From Arthrobacter_E sp044748305 (GTDB taxonomy: Bacteria; Actinomycetota; Actinomycetes; Actinomycetales; Micrococcaceae): a stretch of 64,000 nucleotides of DNA. Under the pieces are notes generated by a model. The model saw only the letters and a program-made list of their open reading frames with translations, made no database searches and was not told where the DNA came from. This document shows positions 40,998 to 49,777 of the stretch, piece by piece (within the stretch, counting starts at the first letter, position 1; each line of letters starts with the position of its first letter). The stretch covers positions 484,691-548,690 of the forward strand of contig NZ_JBIVFT010000002.1 of the NCBI RefSeq assembly GCF_044748305.1. The letters run 5' to 3'. The position numbers and the translations under genes were made by a program.

Positions 40998-42323
40998 GTG
41001 AGTAGCACTTGGGAGCATCCCCGTACCTCGCTGTACACCGATCATTACGAGCTCACGATGGTGCAGGCCGCCCTGGAATCCGGCGCCGCCCATCGAAGCT
41101 CCGTCTTCGAAGTCTTCGCCCGGCGCCTGCCGGACGGCCGACGCTACGGCGTGGTGGCCGGAACGGGCCGCCTGCTCGAAGGGATCCGGAACTTCCGCTT
41201 CGGGCCGGACGAACTGGACTTCCTGCGCAGCACCGGGGTCGTGAACGAGAAGACGCTGGCCTTCCTCGCCTCGTACCGTTTCACCGGCAACATCTGGGGT
41301 TACGCCGAAGGCGAGCTGTACTTCCCCAACTCGCCGCTGCTGGTGATCGAATCGACATTCGCCGAGGCCTGCATCCTGGAGACCTACGTCCTTTCGGTCC
41401 TGAACCACGACAGTGCCATCGCCTCGGCCGCCTCCCGCATGGCCTTGGCTGCCCGCGGACGCCCCTGCATCGAGATGGGTTCACGCCGCACCCACGAGGA
41501 ATCGGCCGTCGCCGCCGCAAGGGCAGCCATGATCGCCGGCTTCTCCAGCACCTCGAACCTTGAAGCCGGGCTGCGGTACGGGCTGCGGACGTTCGGCTCC
41601 GCCGCGCACTCCTTCACCTTGCTGCACGACACCGAGCGCGACGCCTTCGAGGCCCAGCTGAACTCCCTCGGACCGGATACCAGCCTGCTCGTGGACACCT
41701 ACGACGTCGAGAAAGCGGTCCGCACCGCCGTCGAGCTGGCGGGCGACAAACTCGGCGCCGTCCGCCTGGACTCCGGCGATCTGGTCGCCCAGGCCCAATG
41801 GGTCCGCCAGCTTCTCGACGAGCTCGGCGCCGTCAACACACGGATCGTCGTCACCAGCGATCTGGACGAGTACGCCATCGCCGCCCTGCAGTCCGCCCCG
41901 GTCGACTCCTACGGCGTCGGGACGTCCTTGGTGACCGGGAGCGGCGCCCCGACCGCCGGGATGGTCTACAAGCTGGTCAGTCGTGCCGACGACGACGGCA
42001 ATTTCGTCTCGGTGGCGAAGGCCGCCAAGAACAAGGCGAGCGTGGGCGGGCGCAAGTACGCTCTGCGCCGTCTCAACGGCTCCGGCACCGCGACCGCGGA
42101 AGTGATCGGCATCGGCCACCGCCCCGCGGATGATGGGAACGACCGTGAACTCATGGTCCAGCTCGTGCAGGACGGCGAGATCCTGCCCGGCTGGACCGGT
42201 CCGGAAGCCGTTCAGCGCGCCCAGGAACGCCACGCGGCGTCGATGTCCGAGATGCCCGCATCCGTGAACCGGCTGCAACGCGGCGAACCCGTCATTACCA
42301 CCGTGTACGAGGAGACACCATGA
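40998..42323 (+). CDS. pncB: Nicotinate phosphoribosyltransferase
   Basis: Salvages nicotinate to nicotinate mononucleotide. The 441-residue protein begins with the hallmark TSLYTDHYELTMVQAAL and has the RRLPDGRRYGVVAG, FSSTSNLEAG, RLDSGDL (phosphate-site) and GVGTSLVTGSGAPTAGMVYKLV blocks. Several GTGs are stacked at the start; I choose 40998 (VSSTWEHPRT). It overlaps pncA by 4 bp, forming a two-gene salvage operon. Confidence 0.96.
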   Translation: MSSTWEHPRTSLYTDHYELTMVQAALESGAAHRSSVFEVFARRLPDGRRYGVVAGTGRLLEGIRNFRFGPDELDFLRSTGVVNEKTLAFLASYRFTGNIWGYAEGELYFPNSPLLVIESTFAEACILETYVLSVLNHDSAIASAASRMALAARGRPCIEMGSRRTHEESAVAAARAAMIAGFSSTSNLEAGLRYGLRTFGSAAHSFTLLHDTERDAFEAQLNSLGPDTSLLVDTYDVEKAVRTAVELAGDKLGAVRLDSGDLVAQAQWVRQLLDELGAVNTRIVVTSDLDEYAIAALQSAPVDSYGVGTSLVTGSGAPTAGMVYKLVSRADDDGNFVSVAKAAKNKASVGGRKYALRRLNGSGTATAEVIGIGHRPADDGNDRELMVQLVQDGEILPGWTGPEAVQRAQERHAASMSEMPASVNRLQRGEPVITTVYEETP

Positions 42324-42934
42324 GCAAGGCCCTGATCATCGTCGACGTCCAGAACGACTTCTGCGAAGGCGGTGCCCTGGCGGTCGACGGAGGAGCCGCC
42401 GTCGCCGCCGGCATCAGCGAACATCTGGACGACCACGGTCATCTCTATGACCACGTCGTCGCCACTCAGGATTGGCATGTGGACCCCGGGGCACACTTCT
42501 CCGACACCCCCGATTTCCAGGACTCCTGGCCGCCGCACTGCCGGGCGGGAAGCCACGGCGCGGAGCTTCACCCGGATCTGGACCAGGAGTTCGTCGAGGC
42601 GTTCTTCCGCAAAGGCCGCTTCTCCGCGGCGTACTCAGGTTTCGAGGGACTCCTGGCCCCCGAAGACGCGGTGTCCAGCGGCGATCGTCAGCCCGGCACG
42701 CTGCCTGCGGAGGACGAAGACGGCGAGAGCCTGGACGAATGGCTTCAGAACAACGACGTCGACGAGCTGGTGATCGTGGGCATCGCCACCGACCACTGCG
42801 TCCGCGCCACCGCCCTGGACGGGGTACAGGCGGGCTACTCGGTCACGGTTCTGCGTGAGCTGACCGCCTCCGTGGCGGAGGACCCTGAGCCGACCTTCGA
42901 CGAGCTGGAGGACGCCGGCGTCGACGTCGCCTGA
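42320..42934 (+). CDS. pncA: Nicotinamidase
   Basis: Hydrolyses nicotinamide to nicotinate, feeding PncB. The 204-residue isochorismatase-fold protein has the catalytic triad D9 (IIVDVQNDF), K98 (FFRKGRF) and C160 (GIATDHCVRATA), and metal ligands in TQDWHVDPGAHF. An acidic insert near residues 116-140 (AVSSGDRQPGTLPAEDEDGE) is a family-variable loop. Together with pncB it recycles the nicotinamide lost from NAD, complementing the de novo operon at 20355-26164. Confidence 0.96.
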   Translation: MSKALIIVDVQNDFCEGGALAVDGGAAVAAGISEHLDDHGHLYDHVVATQDWHVDPGAHFSDTPDFQDSWPPHCRAGSHGAELHPDLDQEFVEAFFRKGRFSAAYSGFEGLLAPEDAVSSGDRQPGTLPAEDEDGESLDEWLQNNDVDELVIVGIATDHCVRATALDGVQAGYSVTVLRELTASVAEDPEPTFDELEDAGVDVA

Positions 42935-42943
42935 TTCCTGGCC

Positions 42944-43000
42944 TGTGCGCTCAGTTGTGGCGGGTGATTCAGCGGAACACCCGCCACAACTCTGAGCACA
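42944..43000. terminator. Long hairpin between pncA and the helicase gene
   Basis: Imperfect arms of about 22 bases (TGTGCGCTCAGTTGTGGCGG and its near-complement) with one 2-base bulge and one mismatch enclose an 11-base loop between two convergent stops. It belongs to the same style of long junction hairpins as 36642-36699 and 62809-62864. Confidence 0.7.
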
Positions 43001-43014
43001 CAACGGCTGGAAAC

Positions 43015-44790
43015 TCACTTCCGTCCGACGAACCAGCCCTGAATCTTCGCCAGTCGCGCCTTGAGCTGGTCTTCGCTGGCCTGGGCCACGGCCGGCCCGC
43101 CGCACACTTCACGCAGTTTGTTGTGCACCATGCCATGCGGCGTCCCGGTACGCGCGGACCATGCGGAAACGCTCTTGGCCAGCTCATTGCGCAGATCCAT
43201 GAGCCGACGGTGGTCGGGGACTCCGGGTGCCGACGTCGGTCCGGCCGGGCCCTTCTTGCGGCGTGATTGCTGCTCTGCCTGGCGTTGCCGTAGGAGGACC
43301 CCCACCTGGTCGGCGTCCAGCAGACCGGGAATGCCGAGGAAGTCCTGCTCATCCTCGCTGCCGATGTCTCCGCCGGTGCCGAACTCGCCGCCGTCGAACA
43401 GGACGCGATCGAAGGCCGCCTGAGAATCGAGCGCCTCGAACTTGCCCTTGGTCAGCGAGTCGGACGCCTTCTCCTCGCGGTTCGCCTCGTCCAGGAGAGA
43501 ATCCTCGGGGTTGAACAGCCCGTCCTCGTCCTCGTTGCGAGGCCGGTCGAGGGCGTGGTCGCGTTCGGCCTCCATGGAGTTGGCCAGACCCATCAGGGGT
43601 GGCACGGAGGGCAGGAAGACAGAGGCCGTCTCACCTCGTTTACGGGCGCGCACGAAACGACCCACCGCCTGCGCGAAGAACAACGGCGTCGAGGTCGAGG
43701 TCGCGTAGACGCCCACCGCGAGGCGGGGCACGTCGACGCCTTCCGACACCATGCGGACGGCCACCATCCATCGGGAGTCCCCGTCGGAGAACTCCTCGAT
43801 CTTGCTGGAGGCCTTGGCGTCGTCGGAGAGGATCACGGTCGGCGACTGGCCTGTGATCCTCTTCAGCTGGCCGGCATAGGCACGGGCGTCCTCGTGGTCG
43901 GTGGCGATCACCAGTCCGCCCGCATCGGGCACGGTATGCCGTACCTCGGAGAGCCGACGGTCGGCGGCCGAGAGCACCGCCGGGATCCACTCGCCTTGCG
44001 GGTTCAGCGCGGTCCGCCAGGCCTGCGAGGTCACGTCCTTGGTGACGGCGGCCTCACCCAGGGATGCGGCCATCTCCTCCCCCGCGCTCGTCCGCCAGCG
44101 CATCTGACCGGAGTAGGCCATGAAGATCACCGGACGGACCACGTGGTCACGCAGGGCACTGCCGTAGCCGTAGCTGTAGTCCGCCTTGGAGCGGCGGATG
44201 CCCTCCTTGTCCTCGCTGTACTCGACGAACGGGATCGGCGAGGTGTCGGAACGGAAGGGGGTACCGGTCAGGCTGAGGCGGCGCACTGCGGGATCGAAGG
44301 CCTCCCGCAGTCCGTCGCCCCAGGAGAGAGCTTCGCCGCCGTGGTGGATCTCGTCCAGGATCACGAGCGTCTTGGCCGCTTCGGTGCGAGCCCGGTGCAG
44401 CATGGGCTTCATGGCCACCTGCGCGTAGGTCACGGCGACGCCGATGAAGCCCTGTCCGTGGCGTCCGTCCGAGTTCTTGAAATTAGGGTCGATGGCCAGG
44501 CCCACCTTGGCCGCCGCATCGGCCCACTGCCGTTTCAGGTGATCCGTGGGCGCGACGATGCAGATGCGGTTCACGACGCCGGAGTCCACCAGAGTGGTGG
44601 CCACCCGCAGGGCGAAGGTCGTCTTACCGGCGCCCGGCGTCGCCACCGCGAGGAAGTCCTGCGGTTTGGTGCTGAGGTACTTGTCCAGCGCCTCCTGCTG
44701 CCAGGCACGCAGTTTGGGAGCGGTTCCCCAGGCCGCGCGCTCCGGGTAGGCCGGTGGGAGGGTCGGTCCGCCGAAGAGCGTGTCCGTCAT
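43015..44790 (-). CDS. SF2 DEAD/DEAH-type helicase (actinobacterial)
   Basis: A 591-residue helicase with Walker A ATPGAGKTTFALR, the DEIH-type motif II in LVILDEIHHGG, motif III SLTGTPFRSD, and in the second domain MVSEGVDVPRLAVGVY and the motif VI arginines in AQAVGRFVRARKRGE. The C-terminal third is low-complexity and acidic, then basic, with no known domain. It resembles restriction-type or XPB-like DNA translocases but has no nearby methylase or nuclease. I choose the ATG at 44790, 10 bases after GGAGG; an upstream GTG (44814) lacks a site. Confidence 0.9.
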   Translation of the reverse strand: MTDTLFGGPTLPPAYPERAAWGTAPKLRAWQQEALDKYLSTKPQDFLAVATPGAGKTTFALRVATTLVDSGVVNRICIVAPTDHLKRQWADAAAKVGLAIDPNFKNSDGRHGQGFIGVAVTYAQVAMKPMLHRARTEAAKTLVILDEIHHGGEALSWGDGLREAFDPAVRRLSLTGTPFRSDTSPIPFVEYSEDKEGIRRSKADYSYGYGSALRDHVVRPVIFMAYSGQMRWRTSAGEEMAASLGEAAVTKDVTSQAWRTALNPQGEWIPAVLSAADRRLSEVRHTVPDAGGLVIATDHEDARAYAGQLKRITGQSPTVILSDDAKASSKIEEFSDGDSRWMVAVRMVSEGVDVPRLAVGVYATSTSTPLFFAQAVGRFVRARKRGETASVFLPSVPPLMGLANSMEAERDHALDRPRNEDEDGLFNPEDSLLDEANREEKASDSLTKGKFEALDSQAAFDRVLFDGGEFGTGGDIGSEDEQDFLGIPGLLDADQVGVLLRQRQAEQQSRRKKGPAGPTSAPGVPDHRRLMDLRNELAKSVSAWSARTGTPHGMVHNKLREVCGGPAVAQASEDQLKARLAKIQGWFVGRK

Positions 44791-44867
44791 GGGAAAAGGT
44801 GCCTCCAGGGTCACGGAAGTCAGGGCTTGGCTCAGGGCACGCGCAATACGCGCGAAGATCGGACGAC

Positions 44868-44889
44868 GACGGCGGTCTCCACCGCCGTC
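44868..44889 (-). terminator. Hairpin after the DUF3039 gene
   Basis: A 9-bp stem (GACGGCGGT/ACCGCCGTC) with a 4-base loop, 13 bp past the DUF3039 stop and 77 bp before the helicase start. It is a likely weak terminator. Confidence 0.45.
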
Positions 44890-44901
44890 GGACGGTTCAG
44901 A

Positions 44902-45231
44902 CTACTTGGCCCCGCCGTCGTCGTTGCCGCCGTCCTTGCCCGGACGGAGACCTTCATAGATCTCTTTGCACGTGGGGCAGACCGGGAACTTCTGCGGGTC
45001 GCGTCCGGGCGTCCAGACCTTGCCGCACAGCGCGATCACGGGTTCGCCGGTCAGGGCGGACTCCATGATCTTCTCCTTGCGCACATAGTGCGAGAAGCGC
45101 TCATGGTCGCCCGGCTCCACCGTTTCGCGCTGCTCAGTGCGCTCGATGGTGGCCGTGGAGCCGCCGGGTCCGGAGAGCTCGCGCGACGGGTCGTTCTCGA
45201 AGGGATCCGGAGGCAGAGTCATGCCACTCAT
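44902..45231 (-). CDS. DUF3039 family protein
   Basis: A 109-residue actinobacterial protein of unknown function with an acidic N-terminal half and a C-terminal metal-site-like region: ALCGKVWTPGRDPQ then FPVCPTCKEIYEGLR, three cysteines that could bind zinc. The start may be residue 1 or Met4 (45222). It is upstream of the helicase on the same strand and could be co-transcribed, although a hairpin separates them. Confidence 0.85.
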   Translation of the reverse strand: MSGMTLPPDPFENDPSRELSGPGGSTATIERTEQRETVEPGDHERFSHYVRKEKIMESALTGEPVIALCGKVWTPGRDPQKFPVCPTCKEIYEGLRPGKDGGNDDGGAK

Positions 45232-45315
45232 TCTAGCGTGTGACGTTCATGCTCGCGGTCCCCGCGGCGCGCTTCAGCGGGGCTCCGGGCGTGTCGCCCC
45301 GGCATTCCTCAGGCC

Positions 45316-46098
45316 CTAGAGGCCCTGCCAGGCCGGCTTGCTTTCGAAGGTGTGCCGGTAGTAGTCCGCGAGCCGCAAGGAGGACGCAGCCGCCTCATCG
45401 ATCAGGATCGTGGCGTGCGGATGCAATTGCAGCACCGATGCCGCACAGATCGCTGAGACGGGACCTTCGACGAAGTCGTGAACCGCCTGGGCCTTCTGCG
45501 CCCCGGTGGCCACCAGGACCACGTGCCGGGCATCCATGATGGTGCCCAGCCCCTGCGTCACCACGTGGTGGGGCACCTCGTCGATGCTCGAGAAGAAGCG
45601 CGCATTGTCCTTGCGGGTCTGCTCGATGAGCGTCTTGATGCGGGTCCGGCTGGCGAGGGAGGAGCCCGGCTCGTTGAAACCGATGTGACCGTCCGTGCCC
45701 ACGCCGAGGATCTGGAGATCCACCCCGCCCGCGGCCTTGATGGCGTCCTCGTACTCCTGGCTGGCCGCCTGGATGTCCGCGGCTGCTCCATTGGGGCTGT
45801 GGACGTTCTCCGGGTTGATGTTGACCCGATCGCTGAACTCACGGCGGATCACCTCGCGGTACGACTCGGGGTGTCCCAGCGGGAGCCCGACGTACTCATC
45901 GAGGGCGAAGCCGTGAGCGCGCGAGAAGTCGAGGCCGTTCTCCGCATGCCGCCGGGCAAGCTCGTCATAGATCGGCAGGGGCGAGGAACCCGTGGCCAGG
46001 CCGAGAACCGCCTCCGGCTTGCGCTTCAGCAATGCCTCGATGGCGTCCGCCGCCATGGCTCCGATGCGAGCGGCATCGGGGAGGATGACAACTTCCAT
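45316..46098 (-). CDS. nagB: Glucosamine-6-phosphate deaminase
   Basis: Converts glucosamine-6-phosphate to fructose-6-phosphate and ammonia. The 260-residue protein has GLATGSSPLPIYDEL (phosphate site), the catalytic FALDEYVG (D67), GVGTDGHIGFNEP with D136, H138 and E143, and a C-terminal region typical of the hexameric family. No nagA is adjacent. A TATAAG at 46146-46151 (minus) could be its -10. The gene appears monocistronic. Confidence 0.96.
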   Translation of the reverse strand: MEVVILPDAARIGAMAADAIEALLKRKPEAVLGLATGSSPLPIYDELARRHAENGLDFSRAHGFALDEYVGLPLGHPESYREVIRREFSDRVNINPENVHSPNGAAADIQAASQEYEDAIKAAGGVDLQILGVGTDGHIGFNEPGSSLASRTRIKTLIEQTRKDNARFFSSIDEVPHHVVTQGLGTIMDARHVVLVATGAQKAQAVHDFVEGPVSAICAASVLQLHPHATILIDEAAASSLRLADYYRHTFESKPAWQGL

Positions 46099-46188
46099 GC
46101 TCTTGCGGCCTCATTTCTGACTCAGTGAGCTGCGACTGCTTCGATCTTATACAGTCGGACCGCAAAAAACGATAGAAGATGAGTGAAG

Positions 46189-47760
46189 TTAGCTATTTTT
46201 GATCAATTGCGCTAAAAGTTCAGGTCCTCGACGATCAATATCCCGACCGCCGATCCGGACTCCAAGCCACAGCAGCACAGCCCCGAGCGCAGTGCCGAAC
46301 ACCAGGTTGATCCATCCCAGCATGTGGTTCCCGGTGAACAGTTCGACGAGCATCAGCACCGCCTGCGGCAGGCAAAGCGCCAGCAGGACGAGCATTCCCA
46401 ACCCCTGGACGGCGAGCGTGAGCCCCTTGCCGCCCGGAGGCGTCTTGAACGGGCTCTCCCCCGGCTTCGGTACCGCCGTGACATAGCGGGCGGACAGCAC
46501 GGAGGCCAACCCCATTCCCGTCATGAAGACACCGGCACTCGTTCCGACCATGCCGGGCAGAAGATCCCAGCGGCCGCTCAACGCGATCGACGCCAGGAGC
46601 AACACGAGGACGGCGGGGATTCCCAGGATGCAGCAGCCGAGCACGCGGCCCCAGCGATCAGCACGGCCCGGCGTTCCGGTGGAGACGTGCAGGGCGAACG
46701 CGGTGTCATCGTAGGAGACGTCCGAGCTGATGCTCCAGGCCATCAGGAAGGCCACCAGAGGACCGGACAGCAGAAGCGCTTCATAGTTCCCCTGCCGCAC
46801 GCCGTTCAGGTAGAGGACCACAGGGAGCAACGGCACCACCAGCAGGGAACCGGCGTACCGCGGGTCCCTGAACCAATAGCTCGCGGTCCTGGCCGCGACG
46901 GCCCCGGTCGGGGTGGCCGGGAAGACGTTGAAGAAACCGAGCTTGCCCGCCGAGCGCTTGCCGCCGCTCACCTGGGGAGGATTCACCATGGAGCGCACCA
47001 TGGCGACGTTCCACAGCCACATGACCAGTGCGAGGCCGGCCAGAGTGATGAGAACCCTGAGCGCCGCCGCCACGTAGTCCCCCACGGCTACGTCGGCAGG
47101 CAGCGCCCAGGGGGCACCGAACGGCGTCCATGCCAAGGCCGAAGCCAGGTCCGGCAGCATGCCGGCCGTGTCCTTCAGGCCGCGCACGGCGCCGGAAATC
47201 AAAGGTCCGAGGAACATGAGCGGCACGATCAGCAGCACCATGCCGATCTCCCGGAAGCGCCGGGACTGCGCGAGGTTCGTCCCCCAGGCGGCGGCACAGC
47301 GGGAGAAGAGCATGCAACTCGCGATGCCCAGCAGCGCGCCGAGCAGTGCGGCGACCACTTCCTGGGGCGAACGCCACCAGCTGATCACGGTACCGAGGCT
47401 CAGGATGACGGTCAGCAGGCCGGGAACTCCGACCAGTCCGGCCAAGGCCATGCCGGTCATGAGCGTCCGCTGCGGAATCCCGAACGCGACGAAACGCTGA
47501 GGATCCAGGGTCATGTCCACCCCGGACGCCACTACCGGAATCAAGGTCCAGCCGAGAACCGCGGCGAAGCCCGCAAGGATGAGGATCGTCCGCACGAGCT
47601 CGGTATCGACCCCATGCAGCAGCACGAGGCCCACGAGCATGAAGCCGAGAACACCCAGCCCGTACAGTGATCCGATCACCAGCCCGACGATCTGCCACGG
47701 GCTGCGGCGGAAGCCGTTCGCGAGGATCTGAAGCTTGAGTCTCAGGAGTGTCGCAACCAC
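46189..47760 (-). CDS. ABC transporter permease, exporter type
   Basis: A 523-residue membrane protein with about 12 hydrophobic helices, opening VVATLLRLKLQILANGFRRSPWQI. No solute-binding domain is present, suggesting an ABC-2-like exporter of unknown substrate. The GTG at 47760 has a strong GGGAGGGG ribosome site and overlaps the end of the ATPase gene by 19 bp; the longer upstream frame is arginine-rich shadow. It is paired with the ATPase upstream. Confidence 0.85.
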   Translation of the reverse strand: MVATLLRLKLQILANGFRRSPWQIVGLVIGSLYGLGVLGFMLVGLVLLHGVDTELVRTILILAGFAAVLGWTLIPVVASGVDMTLDPQRFVAFGIPQRTLMTGMALAGLVGVPGLLTVILSLGTVISWWRSPQEVVAALLGALLGIASCMLFSRCAAAWGTNLAQSRRFREIGMVLLIVPLMFLGPLISGAVRGLKDTAGMLPDLASALAWTPFGAPWALPADVAVGDYVAAALRVLITLAGLALVMWLWNVAMVRSMVNPPQVSGGKRSAGKLGFFNVFPATPTGAVAARTASYWFRDPRYAGSLLVVPLLPVVLYLNGVRQGNYEALLLSGPLVAFLMAWSISSDVSYDDTAFALHVSTGTPGRADRWGRVLGCCILGIPAVLVLLLASIALSGRWDLLPGMVGTSAGVFMTGMGLASVLSARYVTAVPKPGESPFKTPPGGKGLTLAVQGLGMLVLLALCLPQAVLMLVELFTGNHMLGWINLVFGTALGAVLLWLGVRIGGRDIDRRGPELLAQLIKNS

Positions 47761-48554
47761 GAGAGCCCCTCCCCCTCGTGACGGCCGCCCACCAGGTCCA
47801 CGAAGCGTTCCTCCAGGCTCACCCCGGCGCGCACTTCGTCCACGGTGCCTGCCGCGAGGAGCCGTCCACCGGCGACCACCGCGACGTGGTCGCAAAGACG
47901 CTGCACCAGATCCATCACGTGACTGGAGATGACCACCGTGCCACCGGAGGAAACGAAACCCTTGAGAATGTCCATGATGTTGGCTGACGACACCGGGTCC
48001 ACCGCTTCGAACGGCTCGTCGAGCACCAGCACACGGGGGGCGTGGATGAGCGCCGAAGCCAGCGCGATCTTCTTGGTCATACCGGCCGAGTAGTCCACCA
48101 CGAGGTTTCCCGCATCGGCGGTCAGGTCCAAGGCGGCCAGCAGCTCAGCGGCACGCTCGTTCACCGTCGGGCGGTCCATGCCGCGCAGCAGACCCGCATA
48201 AGTGATCAGCTGTTCACCGCTGAGCCGGTCGAAGAGCCGCACCCCGTCCGGCAAGGTTCCGAGGAGCTTCTTGGCCTGGATCGGATCCTGCCACATGTCC
48301 ACGCCCAGGATGTGCGCCGTCCCGAAATCGGGACGGAGCAGGCCCGTCGCCATGGACAGCGTGGTCGTCTTGCCGGCTCCGTTGGGTCCCACCAGGCCAA
48401 AGAAGGAACCGACGGGGACATCGAGATTGATGCCGTCCACCGCGATCTTCTCGCCGAAGCGCTTGGCCAGACCGCGCAGTGCGATGGCCGGCGTCGGCCC
48501 CGCTTGCGCGGACGACGGAGGGTACGGTTGAGTCTCCGGCTGCGAGTGAGTCAT
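47742..48554 (-). CDS. ABC transporter ATP-binding protein
   Basis: A 270-residue ATPase with Walker A GLVGPNGAGKTTTLS, signature-like YSAGMTKKIALASALIHAPR, Walker B VLVLDEPFEAVDPVS and switch histidine VISSHVMDL. It partners the following permease. The ATG at 48554 (MTHSQPETQ) is chosen because the upstream frame would start inside the promoter region; the ribosome site is weak. Confidence 0.9.
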   Translation of the reverse strand: MTHSQPETQPYPPSSAQAGPTPAIALRGLAKRFGEKIAVDGINLDVPVGSFFGLVGPNGAGKTTTLSMATGLLRPDFGTAHILGVDMWQDPIQAKKLLGTLPDGVRLFDRLSGEQLITYAGLLRGMDRPTVNERAAELLAALDLTADAGNLVVDYSAGMTKKIALASALIHAPRVLVLDEPFEAVDPVSSANIMDILKGFVSSGGTVVISSHVMDLVQRLCDHVAVVAGGRLLAAGTVDEVRAGVSLEERFVDLVGGRHEGEGLSWLRHS

Positions 48555-48699
48555 GCTGCTTACGCTAACAAGCGTCCCCACCAGCCGGGATGCTACTTCA
48601 GGACGATCTTCGCCTACGCCTTCAGACGGTCCCCCGCGTCCAGCCCCTGTTCAGATCTTGGTGGAGACTGTTCAGCGCGGGCTGGACCGTTCGGACCTC

Positions 48700-48731
48700 G
48701 CTGGATCAGACTCAGACCCCGCTGGATCAGA
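48700..48731. repeat. Short direct repeat at the CnoX-like gene stop
   Basis: GCTGGATCAGA occurs at 48700-48710 and 48721-48731, a 21-base period. The second copy contains the stop codon of the thioredoxin-like gene. It may be a small tandem duplication. Confidence 0.6.
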
Positions 48732-49704
48732 AAAGGACCCGGGCCAGTGCCTGACGGGCCGAGGCCACCCGGGGATCCTTGGAGCCCACCACCTCGAAGA
48801 GTTCCAGCAGGCGGACGCGGGCGGTCTCCCGTTCGGGACCGAAGTGCGAGCCGATGAACGCGACCACCCGGGCGAAAGCGTCTTCAACGTGGCCGCCCGA
48901 AACGTCCAGGTCTGCAAGACGCAATTGAAGTTCGACGTCGTCCGGCGCACCGGCGGCGTCCTGACGCAGCTGCGTTGCGTCGACGGCCGTGAGACCCTCC
49001 AGGCGCTGCAGGAGCTGCACCTGAGCGAGCCCGGCCTTGGCCTCGGCATCCGCAGGCTGCTCGTCGAGGGCCTTGCGATAAGCCCGTTCCGCCGTGGCGT
49101 AGTCACCGGATTCGATCGCATCCAGTGCTTCCTGATGGAGAGGTGGCAAGGGCGGCTCCCCGGCCGCTTCCTGAGGCTCTCCGACACCACCGCCGAGACG
49201 CCCCGTCACGCCGTTCGCCTGAGCGAGCTGCAGCAACTCCGCGAAGAGCGCGTCGAGATGACTCTCCTCCACCGGCCCCTGGAACAGCGGCACCGGCTGA
49301 CCCTTGATCACGGCGACCGCTGCGGGAACCGCGGAGATCTGCATCCCCTGCATGATCTGCGGGAAGGCCTCCACGTCCACGGCGCCCAGAACCATGGCGC
49401 CGTCCTGGCGGTTGACCTGCTCCTCGACCAGGCCCAGAACGCGCTGCGACTCCGGTGAATACTGAGCCCACATGGTCAGGATCACAGGAACCTGGACCGA
49501 GAGTTCGACGACTTCCTGGAAATTCGCTTCCGTCACCTCCGCCCGGTAAGCCCCGGATGCCTGCTGGGCACCGTCCTGGCCGTCCTCCCCCGCGGGCTGC
49601 TGCGGACGGGCCGGGGCCTGAGCCCGGGCACGCAAGGCCGAAAGGTCCACCGCGCCACGGAGGCCGGCCAAGGAGTCGAGTGGGTTCTGTGCTGCCTGCG
49701 GCAA
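48727..49704 (-). CDS. Thioredoxin-like TPR protein (CnoX/YbbN-like)
   Basis: A 325-residue protein with a disordered N-terminal 55 residues, a thioredoxin fold (about 55-160; VTEANFQEVVELSVQVPVILTMWAQYSPES) and TPR-like helices (about 190-325). The thioredoxin active-site CXXC is absent (WAQYSPES), so redox catalysis is unlikely; CnoX-type proteins act as holdases that hand clients to GroEL or DnaK. The start is a TTG at 49704, 5-6 bases after AGGAGG; no ATG is better placed. Confidence 0.85.
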   Translation of the reverse strand: MPQAAQNPLDSLAGLRGAVDLSALRARAQAPARPQQPAGEDGQDGAQQASGAYRAEVTEANFQEVVELSVQVPVILTMWAQYSPESQRVLGLVEEQVNRQDGAMVLGAVDVEAFPQIMQGMQISAVPAAVAVIKGQPVPLFQGPVEESHLDALFAELLQLAQANGVTGRLGGGVGEPQEAAGEPPLPPLHQEALDAIESGDYATAERAYRKALDEQPADAEAKAGLAQVQLLQRLEGLTAVDATQLRQDAAGAPDDVELQLRLADLDVSGGHVEDAFARVVAFIGSHFGPERETARVRLLELFEVVGSKDPRVASARQALARVLF

Positions 49705-49777
49705 CGGTTCCTCCTAGGAGACATGAGCGCCGGTCCCCCGGCGCTCACGAATGGATGTGGTGCGGTCCTTCCGGGCC

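Noticed and set aside
43015..45231. Restriction-modification or defence island around the SF2 helicase.
   Set aside because: No methylase, nuclease or specificity subunit is adjacent. The neighbours are pncA, DUF3039 and nagB, which are ordinary chromosomal genes.
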